Shown here: positions 26,060 through 38,693 of the stretch, in pieces
Numbering within the stretch: position 1 is the stretch's first letter
Layout of the letters: each line of letters begins with the position of its first letter
Origin: Epiperipatus broadwayi
Taxonomy: Eukaryota > Onychophora > Udeonychophora > Euonychophora > Peripatidae
Length of the DNA: 64,000 nucleotides
NCBI GenBank assembly: GCA_028023455.1
Contig: JAQFVV010012396.1
Span: forward strand, 3,228,156-3,292,155
Direction of reading: 5' to 3'
Notes under the pieces: generated by a model
What the model saw: only the letters and a program-made list of their open reading frames with translations
Told to the model about the DNA's origin: nothing
The model's database searches: none
Translations under genes and position numbers: made by a program

Positions 26060-26156
26060 CTTTTTTTAAATTTTTTTATGTCAAAGCGTTGACCAGGAAG
26101 CGAACCCGAGCCAGCTGCTTGGAAGGCAGCTATGGTAACCGCTAGGCCACCAACGC
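26060..26156 (-). repeat. tRNA-Gly(UCC)-like SINE copy, minus strand
   Basis: Read on the minus strand, 26156-26086 is a 71-nt tRNA-Gly-like body. It has a 7-bp acceptor stem (GCGTTGG with TCAACGC), an anticodon stem GCTGC/GCAGC with loop CTTCCAA (anticodon TCC), and a T arm with TTCGCTT. The D stem does not pair well. It is followed by TTTGACATAAAAAAATTT, the same junction as the copy at 20829. This is the best preserved of the three and a real tRNA gene cannot be fully excluded, but the shared tail and poor D arm favour a SINE. Confidence 0.7.
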
Positions 26157-26288
26157 GGTTCTGCACTGATTTTAGAATATGAATAAAAATGATATATATA
26201 TATGCACTAATGCTGTTAAATTATGCATAAAAATTGAACATTATTAATTTTAAAATAAAATAAATAAAAAATATTGAAATAATCTTAC

Positions 26289-26450
26289 CTGTTGTACATG
26301 TAACACTGCAAGGGGCAAAACGATTAACTTTCCACTCATAGCTAAGCTTTGAACCTTGAAATTTATGTTTATAATTATTGTTGACACCTGCCTTTGAAAG
26401 CAAGTATTCACGATCAGACATGCTGTCGTCGTGGTTATCCATATCGTTTG
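26289..26450 (-). CDS. internal exon of a thrombospondin type-1 / ADAMTS-like protein (partial gene)
   Basis: On the minus strand an open frame is bounded by an acceptor (TTATTTGTAG before CAAACG) and a strong donor (ACAACAG then GTAAG). The exon is 162 bp and phase 1-1, the class typical of shuffled extracellular modules. It encodes a polar linker rich in D, S and N, then YEWKVNRFAPCSVTCTTG. That matches the start of a thrombospondin type-1 repeat as found in ADAMTS, ADAMTS-like and papilin proteins (W, then CSVTC). The exon ending just after CSVTC-x-x-G also fits those genes. The expected product is a secreted matrix protein. The rest of the repeat should lie on the next exon at a lower coordinate, and I did not find it here. 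The family is probable and the exact member is unknown. Confidence 0.65.
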
Positions 26451-26452
26451 CT

Positions 26453-29350
26453 ACAAATAACATAATAGTTAAATATTAAACATACATATATATAATTACA
26501 TATCTTTTATTTAAATAAAGATGCAATATGATTTTAAGTTACAAAGCAAACAAAAATAAATTTGTATATATATATATGTGATAGTTTCAAAATCTTCTAA
26601 TGTGGAAAACTAAGGGTTAAACCTATGAAATTTTTTTTACACGCAATAAGTTTTCATCTGACTTTATTTTTCTTCAAAAATAAAATACATTTCGTAGCAT
26701 ACTTTTTTGTGTAATTTCATGCTGTAGTGGATTCTGGTCTTCGTGGTTTATGAGTAATGATATTAGTTCTGTGATACTCTTATAAATTTTGATACTTCTT
26801 ATAAATTCTTAAGCAATGATCATTCAGTTATCGATCATTTTACCTACTAGTTTTCTTATTAATGTATATTGGAGTAGCAAATTGGAGATGTGGCCTTAGC
26901 AGTTTTTATGGTAATTTTCTTCTCTTTATTCCACAAACTCTAATATTAATTCAACAATGAGTGTTACTTATACTGAATACTCACTAAATACCAAAAAAGA
27001 CTATATTAAATATTACCAGTTGGATTCAAATAAAAAATAATAATTATGGGATGTTAAAGAAATGGTTAATGTAGATATTTATTACATTAAATCTGTAAAA
27101 CTATATTACTGCATGCATTCATATTCCATTATAAAAATTATTATAGAAAAATATACTAAATTTTTATAAGTAGTTCATTTTTAAAAATTATACTTCTATA
27201 TCTTAAAACTCTGATATATTGTAACTCCTTGCTACACAGAATGGTAATGTATTTACCATGGTTTTATTCTAAATACGTAAAGTCAATACAATCCTATTTT
27301 CTTGATTTTACAAAGTTTTTAGTATTTCTACTTTTTTTACATTTTTGGTAAGCCATTAAGCTAAACACCCATACATATATAATAAAATCACTCCAAATAA
27401 CAACTCAACCAGACTAGCCAAATAAAAATTGGTTTTATTACTACACAAATGATGTAATTTTTGCTGTTTATGAAAATGCATGGTATTTGATAACCCTTTT
27501 AAATTTTCCGATCTCAAAAAATAATTTATTCTTTCTTACAATATTTTAATACAAGTATAGTATAGTAAGTTAAATGAAAATCTGAATATATTATTGAAAA
27601 TGTCATTGAGAAATGTTTAGAGGTTGGTAATATTTTTTTTTCTTCTTATCACTAACATAAAAAATTTATTTGTTTTCACAACATGTTCTCTGTAATTAGT
27701 AAAATGTTTTCAGATAAAACTGATAAAACTGCTGTTTGAAAATTGGGTATAGTGATATTAAAGAGAACTGTGAATAGGTCAGAAATAAACAACTATGGCA
27801 GTCTAGTCTATTTTAAGCCTCAACTCAAAATGCAGCATTGCAATAATTCCATGAAGAGAGATAAACAACTCATTAAATCAGTTTTCTGCCATAGTTTGTA
27901 TTGTCCTGAACTTGCTGACCTATTAGAGTATTTTTCAATATTAAGATCTATGAAATCAAGTATGACATTAGTTTGCAGAAGTCTAGAAAACTAATGAACC
28001 ACACCAGTCAAAACATCTGAAATGATGCTATTGGATCTAAAGACTAATGTTGAAAATTTGTAAAACCCAGTCATTGCCTGCTCTAATTATGCCTTAAAGA
28101 AAGAACTGGACTGTGCCATAATATCAATTGCATATCCTATCCAACATCACCAATGTTCAACAAGAACAACTACCATCAAAGATGAACTAATAACTTATTC
28201 ATACTGTGACAGGGATAAGGTTCAAACCCCATCACAAGGCTGGGATCATTTATCTCGATGCAAGATATTAACAAAGTAAAGGTTTAAAAAATGGAAAAAA
28301 GGGATATATATATAAATATATGATAGATATCAATGTCTGTGGATGTAGTAGGCATATACATGTATGGTCTGAATATATTTTCATAATATTTTAATAAGAA
28401 ACTTATTTTTAGTATTTAAAATTTAAGGGTAAAATAAATTAAAAGTTTTGTTATCTGTTACCTCAAAACTAATTAAAAATTTCATTATCTTTTTATCCTA
28501 TAATTATTGAAGAATTTTGTTGTCTTTATTTTTATTTAAAGTAAAAGAATTTTTATTTTAGCACATTTAATAAACTTAAATTATGAAAACTTTTGTTAGC
28601 TGGAGACTAATTGTTTATTTCAGCCTTAACAATATGGTTGTTTTTATAATTATCCCCACCAATACAATTGACCACATGAGCATGACGATTCAGCATTTTT
28701 TGTGTGTTGCAAATTATAAAAGGAAAAGGAGAAAAAGGTTTTGTTTCTTATTTAGGTGGGAAGAAAAAACTCTTATGAACTTTATAATAAAGAAATTTGT
28801 ATTAATTGACGAATAATATTAACCCAAAGGAATAAAAAAATAAATTATGATAGAGTGTTCTGTCAATTTGTTAAAGTAAAGTAATATGGGTGAAATGTTA
28901 AGCACTAAATTTATTTAAAAAAAAAAACCCAAATGGATTAGAAAACGTTTAAGTGTTTACCTCTAAGGTTGCCTGGAAGAAGAAGAAATTATTATGCCAA
29001 AAGATACTCATTTTTCTATCTATGCTCATAAAAAAAGTTTTTGAAGCCATTGACTAGTCATCTAATAAAAAACCAAAAGAGTAAATCAAGAAGTATTATG
29101 GTATACAGAAGAACCCTGGACATTATAGCCTCCATGGTTCATAAAGAAAAGGGGGCAAAAAAAAATCTATTTAGTATAATAAGCTTACAAATTTTATTAA
29201 ATTTAATGCTGAAGAATAAGGTTAACCTTTTTATACTGATAAATAGTTGATTATTATATATATATTTGTTCTTACAGCCATGATTGTATTGCAAATTTAT
29301 ATATATATATATATATTGATTTATTAAAACATATATGTGTATTTATATAT
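26453..29350. other. AT-rich DNA, probably intronic, with one unassigned complex block
   Basis: About 27740-28290 is richer in G+C and includes a plus-strand frame of 83 codons (27743-27994). A B-box-like GGTTCAAACCCC lies near 28217. I see no domain, and the B-box-like word has no A box at the right distance. It may be an old transposon or SINE remnant. The remainder is AT-rich, with TATATA arrays near 28307 and 29250-29352. Confidence 0.4.
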
Positions 29351-29355
29351 ATATA

Positions 29356-32300
29356 TGGTAACGGTCAAATATGTACATTTGCAGAACAAAATCTAGAACT
29401 TTGGTAAATCATCCTAAAGCCGACCAGTTTTACGGTGGTGGAAGCCATGACTCTGGCCTGACCCTAGTTCCTCTACCATTGCTCAGAGATTTACTACCTT
29501 GCAGATGACACAGTTGAGGCCACAGCAGTATTTCTCTTCTTCATGTGCCGGCAGTAGCACAACAGTAGGACATAAGACTATGGTATTTCAGCCTTTTAGC
29601 TAGTATAGCTATGTAAATATCATGTGGCTAGGATATTTATGAATTAAACAATAACATAAATCTTAATAACTAATCATAAATAATTATTAAAGTATGGAAT
29701 GATTTTGAGTTGGTGAGCAAGACTAAGACATACATCCAATTTAAATTTAAATTCAATTTAATGAAAGTTAAGTTTTGAAATGATGAATAAATAATATTAC
29801 AATGTTTAAATGGTTGTTCTCACATGCAAGTGGTTAAAGGATATTTACATTAAATTTGGGTTCACATGCAAGTGATGGGTTTTAGAGATAATTTTAGGAA
29901 TGGGTTACATAACTTCGTCTACATATATGTTTCGTATATGAAATCACTCGCAGGTGATTATAAACTTTAGGTTACAATTCAAATTACAAAGTATGCACTT
30001 CCAATTTATATATAGCATTAAATCACATACAGGTGATTATGATTTCTAAGTTACAAATTAGTTTATTTAGAAATATATTTGAATCTATCACTAGCAGGTG
30101 ATGGAATAATAATACATTTAGATTTTATACTTTTATGAGCATTAATATTAAATTTATAACTAAATGACTTTGCTCATGGTTATCTATGCCTAGTTTATGC
30201 TATTTAATTGAGTATAGATCTGCTTTAATAGTTAGTGGAAGTGATAATAATGAATTTTAAAGAACATAGTATTTAATATAAGTATGAATAATTAATGTAC
30301 TCTCTATATAGATAATTTGCCTATCAATTTGGATTCGAATTCAGATAAACACTGAAATAATAACTATAATGGTGGGATGAACTGATTATGGGCAGCCAGA
30401 ATTCAGATACTAAGGTGTATATAAAACATATAACTCTGGGTCCCTGCATCTCGAATATGTACCTTTTTCACAGGATGCGTACTAAGTACCAGTTCCCTTT
30501 GACCGAACTCATTGCTGTGAATTAGGAGGCCTTTAGTCCAAATGATCAAGCAATTTATTTAAGTGGGAGTCTTATGCTCTGTCTGAGTCTCATGCACCAT
30601 TACTAAGGATGCAGAATGGGAGGCACGTACCAATCCCATCTGAGGAAGAAAATTGCCTGAACTAACTGTACTGGTGTAGCCCTAACACACATGCCCAGTA
30701 AAGAAATACAGCAATAAGTGAATTATGCCATAGCATTTCTAAAGGACATATATGCACTGCTGACAACATAATCATATAATAAAAATTAAGATGCTAATTC
30801 TAGTTTCCTTCATGAAACTACTCAGTATCAGTTCATATGATAATATTTTTAATTATACTATTAAAGAAAATTTATGAATCCAAGTTATAAGGCTATCTAT
30901 ATAGGCTTTTATTGATTTAAGGAGGACTACAGCATAGTAAGGGGAAATTACAATATAAAATTTTAGATTTATGCTGCATTTTATCATCTCAACTAGATAT
31001 CATTTAACTATCATATTTAAAAGCAAATCTATCTAATAAGTTTGTAATCATATCTCAATCAAAAGATTTTATTCATTTCAAAATGGTGTTTTTAGTTTGT
31101 GCATTAATCTACGCAAAATTACACGTATATAGGTGAGAATCTAGATTTACTTCTCACTAATCATTTAATTACAAATAAAACTCAGTTTTGGATACATATA
31201 GCATAAACAATAAAATAAGTAAAATTTAATAAGATTTGGCATAGATTTAGGAAATGCAATATATAAATAATATAAGATTTCATGCAAGTGAAAGCTGAAA
31301 TTTAGCTTTAGCATATTTTAAAAGAAGTTTCTGTAGTGTTTGAAATTTGATTGATTTAGTTTAAAAGTTAGAAGTTGTTTATAATTAATGAAAGCAAATA
31401 TTATTGTTAACTTAAAATCTATGTAACAACTGAAAATCTTAATTATTGTTCTGAAATAGATTATTTAAACCCTACATAGCAAAAGTTATTAAACATTGAA
31501 TATAAATAATTTTAAACAAATTAAATTAAATACATAAAACTAAATCAATCATACATAAGTAAACCAAGATATAAGATATTCAACTTAATAAATTAAATGT
31601 TTTTATCAAATTAATATGCAATTTCAAAAATCAGGTAGGAAAATAAATTAAATTTGGAACTACTCGGGAAATAATTCAGGCAAGATTTTGCATGAAACTA
31701 AGAAAAATAAAAATACATTTAGAACAAGTTTAGTTACATTATTATTATGGTCATTACTTTAGAATTAGCTAGCATTTTAGATTTGAGTTTAGTTGAAGAT
31801 TTAAATTTGAAGGAATGATTACCATTATTTTATTTTCTGCTGGCAGATTATCTCTTGGTTTTAGGACATCTTTAGGTGGTTACGATTGTACTTCATCCTC
31901 TCCTGCATCAGGTAGCTTCTCATCGGAGGTGGAAAAACAAGATTTTGGGCCTCTACCCTGACATGATTATTATTGATTCTTCTATGAGTACTTTTCTTAA
32001 ATCTGAGAATCAGTGAAAAAAATGAGTCCCTCAAAGATGGCTGCAGCAGCTTATATATCCAGCTATCTCCCCTCTCTTTCATTATATTACATTTTAGACA
32101 AGTTTTCCTAGCTTATTTGCTTATTACCAGTAATCATGGAAGCCTGCTGTGTCAAACTTTTAATTAGGTCAAATTAACCTCCATGACATGTGGTAATTTA
32201 TGCAATATTTTATTTTAATTTCAATTTTAACTCTAAACATCAATTGGATCAATCTTATATCAGGAAGCATTAACTCTTCTGGCATCACTTTGACTAGAAA

Positions 32301-32759
32301 AACAAATCTAACATTATTGAAAAACATTTTGCTATATATGTAACTCGACCATTTTAATTTACTGATATATGCAGAATTATATAATTTCAAATATTACTAA
32401 TTTAATAAATATTTTAAAATAAAGAAATCTTAATGTTTTAAATCTTATTAACATTAATTTTCTAGCATATATGTAGTCTAAAGTTACACATACGACTCGT
32501 TTTTCATTTAATTATTATTAGAAATATATATATGTGCATATCTTAGAGATTTATGTCTATATAAATGCACATCTCTCTCCATATGTAAATATATATGCAC
32601 ACATACATAATTAGCATTATTTAAGTTTAAATTTAGATGGGTTTTTACTATATTATTAATAAGATATACAAGAATTTGGTGGTATTTATATATAAAAGAA
32701 TACTACTATAACATATAGTAGATGAAACAGTTGGATGATTGTACAAGCTGACTGTTTTA
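29356..32759. mobile_element. possible long solo LTR or decayed LTR-element fragment
   Basis: The block starts TGGTAACGGTCAA inside a (TA)n array and ends ACTGTTTTA before another (AT)n run. The ends resemble those of the long LTRs at 39707 (TGTAACGGTCAG and ACTGTTTCA), each with one change. Inside are two patches of higher G+C (30360-30730 and 31850-32090), in an arrangement like that in the confirmed LTRs, but I see no convincing base-level match between them. At 3.4 kb it would be a very long LTR and may be composite. The boundaries are an inference from the ends only. Confidence 0.3.
29820..30102. repeat. five dispersed hairpin-forming CAGGTG/CAAGTG motifs
   Basis: Motifs of the form ATCAC-x-x-GCAGGTGAT occur at 29943-29958, 30022-30037 and 30087-30102. 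Two weaker forms, CACATGCAAGTG, lie at 29821-29832 and 29862-29876. The ends ATCAC and GTGAT pair, and the core is an E-box-type CAGGTG. Spacing is about 40-80 bp. They may be a decayed minisatellite or a cluster of protein-binding sites. Confidence 0.55.
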
Positions 32760-32771
32760 ATATATATATAT

Positions 32772-34911
32772 TGTAACGATATATAAATATGTCGTTACAT
32801 TAATTTAAAATAAAAACTTAAAAGTTCGCAAATAAAAGTAAAAAACTAAACGCTAAAATTAAAACATTGTTAAATATATATATTCGCACAGATGTTAATC
32901 TTTAAAAATATTTTTTTTTCATAAACAAAAAAAAAAAAGTATTTGAATGTATTTTTTTTAAATAAAAAAATACAAGATTGAAATATAAAAATATTTTAAT
33001 AAAAAAATAACGTAAGTTAAAATAAAAACAGGTATTAATTAATTCCTGTAATCTATAAAAGGAAATGGTTGTTTATTAATTATCTAAAAGCTGTTTAATT
33101 AAAAAGTCAGATGGAAAGTTAGATAAGAGAAGAAAGAGATTTTAGCTTGACAAATGGAAGCACTAAGCCTTGGTCCGGACCATAACGAAAAAACAGATTA
33201 GTGACGTTTTGTTCAGTGAATCCTTGTGGATGATATAAAAAGAAAAAAATATTGAGTTGAAGAGTTTTTTTCAACTTGGTTGGGTGAGATGAGCGATAAA
33301 GACGTGCTTTATCGTTCTCTCTCACTTATCTCTGAAATGGAATGACTGATACCATGAACCAGCAAATGCCACCTCCTGAACATTAGATCGATCTTTCAAT
33401 TAAAGACTCCGTGGACATTGACACCAGGAACCGGGAGTTCTGCTACCGTAAGCTATAGGAAATGAACAATTCTTAAAATCAATCAAGAACTTTCGTCAAG
33501 TTGAACAAATTAATAAACAAGCCAACTTATTTAAAATGGACTCTTATCTGACTTTTGTAAGTTTTAAATCAAATTAATAATGGTTAATTTTATATCTTTC
33601 CCGATTGTTAAAAGAATCATTTCCCTTTTAATATTTTTATGTGTAGTAATATTTTATTGTAGAAATTATTAAATGCATTACATTTAAGTTGTCTATAGAC
33701 GCTTGCATGGATTCGTTTGCGGTTAATTAGATTTTGGTTTTCATATTTGATCAAAATATATAGACATTCGATAAATAATGATACCTTACGGTGAGTATCT
33801 AAAATGTATTTATTCGGATGTCTTTTAAGTTATTGGTGACAACGCAAGTATCTTATGGTGAATACTATTGGGTTACTTATAAGTTTCCCTCTGCGATTGT
33901 CGGTATCAATAATTTTGTATTTTGATCGTTTATGTTTATTTTGAAATGTTTTTGACCGTGGAATCTGTGTAATCGATCTATACCCAACATTTTTAAATAA
34001 ATCTGTGCGAACGTATATAAATGTTAAAATTAAGTCGGGCGCGAATGGCTATATAGTTTTGTAAAGTTGTATTAAGGGAGGGTAATCTTAGGTTATTCAT
34101 TTCGTAGTTGAATTGGTTCAATGGATTGGATATATTTGTGTAATTAGTAGATGTAGTATGAGATCCGCTATGGGCAGGATTATAGATATACGCCACACAC
34201 CCTCTGTTTGCCTATGGATGGGTTTGTAAGTTGGCAGAAGACCGCAGTCCATTCCTATGGAGTTTTTAGTTTATTGATCTACTTGCCCACAGATGTCACA
34301 TTCCTGTTGGTGGAGAGTCAATGTCTTCTCAATTTCTACTTATTGTTCAGATGTACATTCCTGACAATATAGTATTTTGTGTTGTCGTATCATGCTACAT
34401 TGAATACATGAATGTATCAGATGGATTGGCGCCAGTTGATTGTGAAATTTGTTGCCTAAGGTTAAATCAGGGAAGAATATTTTCTTTTCAAATGCAGACC
34501 TGTGTAGTCCATTCATACTCGACCCTCTAAATAAAATATTAAACATTATAGCAAGCTATTTTAAATGTAAAATTAAAAATTAAGATAAAAATCTAAATGT
34601 TAAACTTATTCCTCGAATTTAGAATGATTTTATATGTGCGTAAATAAATATTTTTCTGTGTTAATTTCTGGTAGTGGCTTTTATTATTTTATTCTTTTAT
34701 ATTTAAGATATAAAATTTATAGATTTTTATCTCTGCGTCTCCGCTGAGCTAGTGACAATGGGCTAACGATCTAAATATGTAAATAAAGTGGAATCCTAAC
34801 AGCGCGTATCTGCCTACTTTATAAATTTTTCTAGGCTCAAATGCCTAGATGGCACCCTTTGGTAGTGCGGTGCGGTGCGATGCGATCTCCCACTTCGTTT
34901 GGATCGTTATA
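32772..34911. mobile_element. candidate solo LTR, about 2.14 kb
   Basis: It starts TGTAACGAT and ends ATCGTTATA, an inverted terminal pair matching at 8 of 9 bases (the expected final CA reads TA). ATAT lies directly outside both ends (32768-32771 and 34912-34915), the same 4-bp duplication seen around the complete LTR element at 39707. It is clearly richer in G+C and CpG than its flanks, and those changes in composition fall at its ends. On the minus strand a 68-codon frame (34546-34340) contains a zinc-knuckle-like CX2CX5HX4C, so part of it could instead be internal retroelement sequence. Confidence 0.45.
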
Positions 34912-37611
34912 ATATATATAGGTAAAAGATATTTGATGGGATATTAATAGAGTGACTTAAACACTCAATATTCTAAATTAGACTTGTTTGCATGTATGCG
35001 TGCATGAGGCAAAAATATATGCATATATACACATTATTGTATTTTATTATATGTATTGATATTTCTGGAATTTATATTAATAGATTCATTCATGAATCCA
35101 ATATCCTAGGTAAGATTTGTGTGTGTATCTGCAAGTACATAAATAAATATATGCAAACGAGTTGAAGGAAGGAAGGAAGGAAGGAGGGGATTTATTCTAG
35201 CTGTCATATACCTTTTTCAAATTCTGAATAGATAGATTTTCATGTGAATATATTTAAAAGAGTAAAGATTTTCAAACTGAAATATATTGCAGCTGACTAT
35301 TATATTATTTTTTTCTTTTGGTGATATTATATTTAAGGTTTTTAAAATAATGATATTAAAACAATTCATTGTAAATAAATTGTTTAAAATATATAGTTTG
35401 TTGTTCATTCCTCACAAATATAAATTCATTATGGCTAATTTTGTCAGTATTATGCGTTTTAATATATGTCACTCATCCTAAGAATTGGAGTGGAGTACTG
35501 AGATTGTATTGAGGATTACAATATAGGAAGGAAGCATTTGATGGGTATTTATTCAGAGCAGGCTGAATTATTGAGACCTTATAAATATGCTCTGCAAAGG
35601 GTAGGCTTTGCTGAATTCTCACAGGAATATATATTTTTATATATAGAAGGTGACCAGAAAATATAACTAATTATTATTGGTTTGGTCTCGTTTTTGTGAA
35701 TTATATTGAGCTTGAAATAATAATGCATGTGGGAGACACATTTTGTAATTCATGCATATAACATGTGAGGTTTGTGGTGAACATATGCAAATAAATGTGG
35801 AGTGATAAGTGAAAACTATGAGGACTAGGAGAATTCCAGTACAGTAAATATAGTAAAAAATATATATCTATAAAAATCATGATTACAAATTTTTCAAACT
35901 CTACACTTAGTAAGAACTTATCAATATAATTATTGTAAGGTCTTAAGTTTAAAATATCTCTAATAATTCTTACCTTTATTATCTTTAAAATTTTGTATTA
36001 TATTTTTTATACTTAATAATAGTTGCAAATGCATAAGCAACACTTTTATATATCTATAGTTAATAAACTGTTATTTCAGTATTATTATTAATCAATTTGT
36101 TTCTATTCACATATTGAATTCACTCCAAACATTATGCTATTAACAGTCATTATGTTATTAATACCCATATCTCTGAAAAGTCCTGCAATTCATTAGGAGA
36201 TGTGTAAGAATAATGGTAATAATTTATAAATGATGTTGATTAAACATTAGTAAGTTTTTTAAAAATAAAATTTCTAGGGTTCTTAAGTTTCATTTTTGTT
36301 ATTAAAAATACTTGAGAGTAATTGTACTTAGCTTAATCTTTTGTGGTAGATTACATATCATCATCATCACAAATGTTTGGCTAATAAGGTTGTATAAATT
36401 TGAATTTAACTATTTTTATTCAAATGTATATTAAACATAATATAAATAGTTATTTTTGCTCACCTAATGTTTCATTATATTTGGAGCATTCAAAAATTTC
36501 TGTTATATCCCTCTACTTAAAATATATATTGTATTGGTATCCAGTAGAGATTACCTCTACGTATAAATAATTTATATAACTTCCATACAGTTATATATAA
36601 AATAGATAAGGATGGAGATAATTGAATCAAAAAATTAATTAAATGTCCCAATCATCTCCATAAAATCAACATTATGAATTTGAAATATGCTTTACCATTC
36701 AGAAGTAATTTAATTTAAATAAAAAAGCATGCATTTTAAGCCTTAACTTGGGTACCATCTATTCATTTGCCAAAAGATAAAAACATGTCGAATGGATCAA
36801 TTTCAAATTCTATAATTCCCAATTCCCAATAACACTTGGCATTTTGTGAGTGGGTAAGCATATCCCCAAATTTAACCCTTTTTTGTAAACACAGTACTGA
36901 TAAGTGCTAATGTAAACACTTGAAATATAATCTGTGATATAAAATGGCACTTACAATTTGAATTTTACAAACTAAGAGTTTATTTATATCATATAATTGT
37001 TCATACATTCGTAAAAAAAAAAATATTTTGGAATAAATTCATTCAATAAAAAATCATATACAAAAATAATTTAAATAAAAGAAACTTAATAACTATTTGT
37101 TCAATTTAAATTTTTTGTTTTCAAATAAATGATAGGGGCACACATTCTTCATAATCTTTATAATTAATCCAGGGTTATAACAAAAGTTGAACTTATGCTT
37201 TCAGAAGATTATTACATAATTGTGGCAGGCTGGTTCACATTAAATTAATCAGCAATGCATTTTCTGTGGCTGTATCAACAAATAATAATTATAATCCATA
37301 AATCAAAAGTTATTGTACTAATAAATCACAGCAATATATTTTTCCAACAGATTATAGTCATAAAGAAAAAGTTTTTCCTGCTCTTTTCAATAATTAGAAC
37401 TACACTGATTTTTTTATTTTTCTACTCCAATATTATAGAAAAAATATACTGTATTTTTCTGAAATCTTTTTTAAGAATTTTCCTACATTTTTAATTTAAA
37501 ATACACAAAAGATTAGTAATTAAAAATGTATAAAAATTGGATACTTTTTAAATTATATTTTGTTATCTACAAATGTAAGGAAATTAATTTTTTAAAAAAA
37601 AAATAATGGTA
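34912..37611. other. AT-rich non-coding DNA
   Basis: Contains a (GGAA)n run at 35165-35186 and scattered TATATA. No gene is supported. Confidence 0.5.
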
Positions 37612-38693
37612 TTAATCCTTTAGAGGTGCATGCCACTTGATGGCATTGTTTTCTTTTGCAAAATGACATAAAATGTAATGTCACTAGGATGTCTTTTTTG
37701 GATTTCTTAATTTTATTATGTTTTTTAATTATTATTTTTTAACAAGGTGTATTTTTTTGATAATTTCTTATTTTTATTATTTTTTTGTAATTGTGTTTGT
37801 CTTAACATTATTTTGCCTTTTTAAAACACTATTTGTTCATAATCCAGACACACACATATATATATATATAAACAAAAATAGCAATGGAAAGTGTTTTTTT
37901 TATTAATCAAAACACAAAACAAATTATCTTTGTTTTTAACATTTTTTTACCTTTATAAAACACATTATTTTTCTATAATACAGAAACACACACACACATA
38001 TAAACACAAAAACAGCAATGAAAAGTCATTTGTTTTTTTATTAATGAAAACATGAAACAAATTTCAAGTAGCCTCAACAATCAAACCAGGCGCACCACAT
38101 TTGACAGCAAAGTCTGGCTTCCACACTGTCATGGAACAGTTCACGCAGCCCATTATGTCCAATACAATACAACATTCTTGGATAAGTTCAGCTGTGAGTG
38201 GACATCTTTTACTGTCAACTGTTCATGGTTCCACTAATGATGACAATCTTTCAAGCAGATGTTGTGGTTGCTCAGCTGTGCCACTTTACACATAACTTCC
38301 TCCCAATTAAGTTCCTCTTTATCTTTGGACTAAGTTTGTCAACTTCAAATTTGTCTGCAGGATGGTCTTAACTTTGGGCCAATTTCATCTTAGTCAAATT
38401 GCTTAATTTCCATTTTACAAAAAAAAAAAAAAAAGAAATTCAAAGTAAAAACTTTTAAACACTTAAAATACGCCCACCCACATATAATGTGGCAGCAAAA
38501 TATTATGTGTGAGAATTGTCATAAAGTGATTCATGAAGCACAAAGCAATGCCTACAAGGCAACCTGCTATGTCTAATACAACATACTGGATATATTAGAT
38601 ATAACTACATGTCTGTGGCCACTTAAATGACATTTTTATGTGATTTTGCACATAAATGACACCATCAAGTGGCACGCACGTCTACAGGATTAA
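37612..38693. mobile_element. non-autonomous piggyBac-type DNA transposon with TTAA duplications
   Basis: TTAA stands at both ends (37612-37615 and 38690-38693). Just inside are terminal inverted repeats: TCCTTTAGAGGTGC at the left, and TCCTGTAGACGTGC read inward from the right, followed on both sides by TGCCACTTGATGG. Overall they match at about 30 of 34 bases. TTAA followed by CCTTTAG is the usual form of piggyBac ends. The 1.07-kb interior has no transposase frame. The central part (38080-38400) is more complex and has only short closed frames, perhaps a relic. An internal tandem duplication of about 130 bp lies at 37796-38062. Confidence 0.7.
37796..38062 (+). repeat. tandem duplication inside the piggyBac-type element
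   Basis: Two units of about 130 bp share, in order, TTAACATT, AAAACAC, ATAATCCAGA or ATAATACAGA, an (AC)n/(AT)n stretch, AGCAATG(G/A)AAAG and AAACAAATT. The second unit starts near 37930. Confidence 0.7.

Noticed and set aside
26221-26463. Reading the whole 80-codon frame around the exon as a gene
   Set aside because: The outer parts are intron. The splice sites at 26289 and 26450 bound the meaningful part, and the tail beyond the donor is hydrophobic chance sequence.
28200-28260. SINE or tRNA gene suggested by GGTTCAAACCCC
   Set aside because: No A box at the right distance and no cloverleaf pairing.
36358-36373. CATCATCATCATCAC as the tail of another truncated RTE copy
   Set aside because: No RTE sequence lies next to it on either side.
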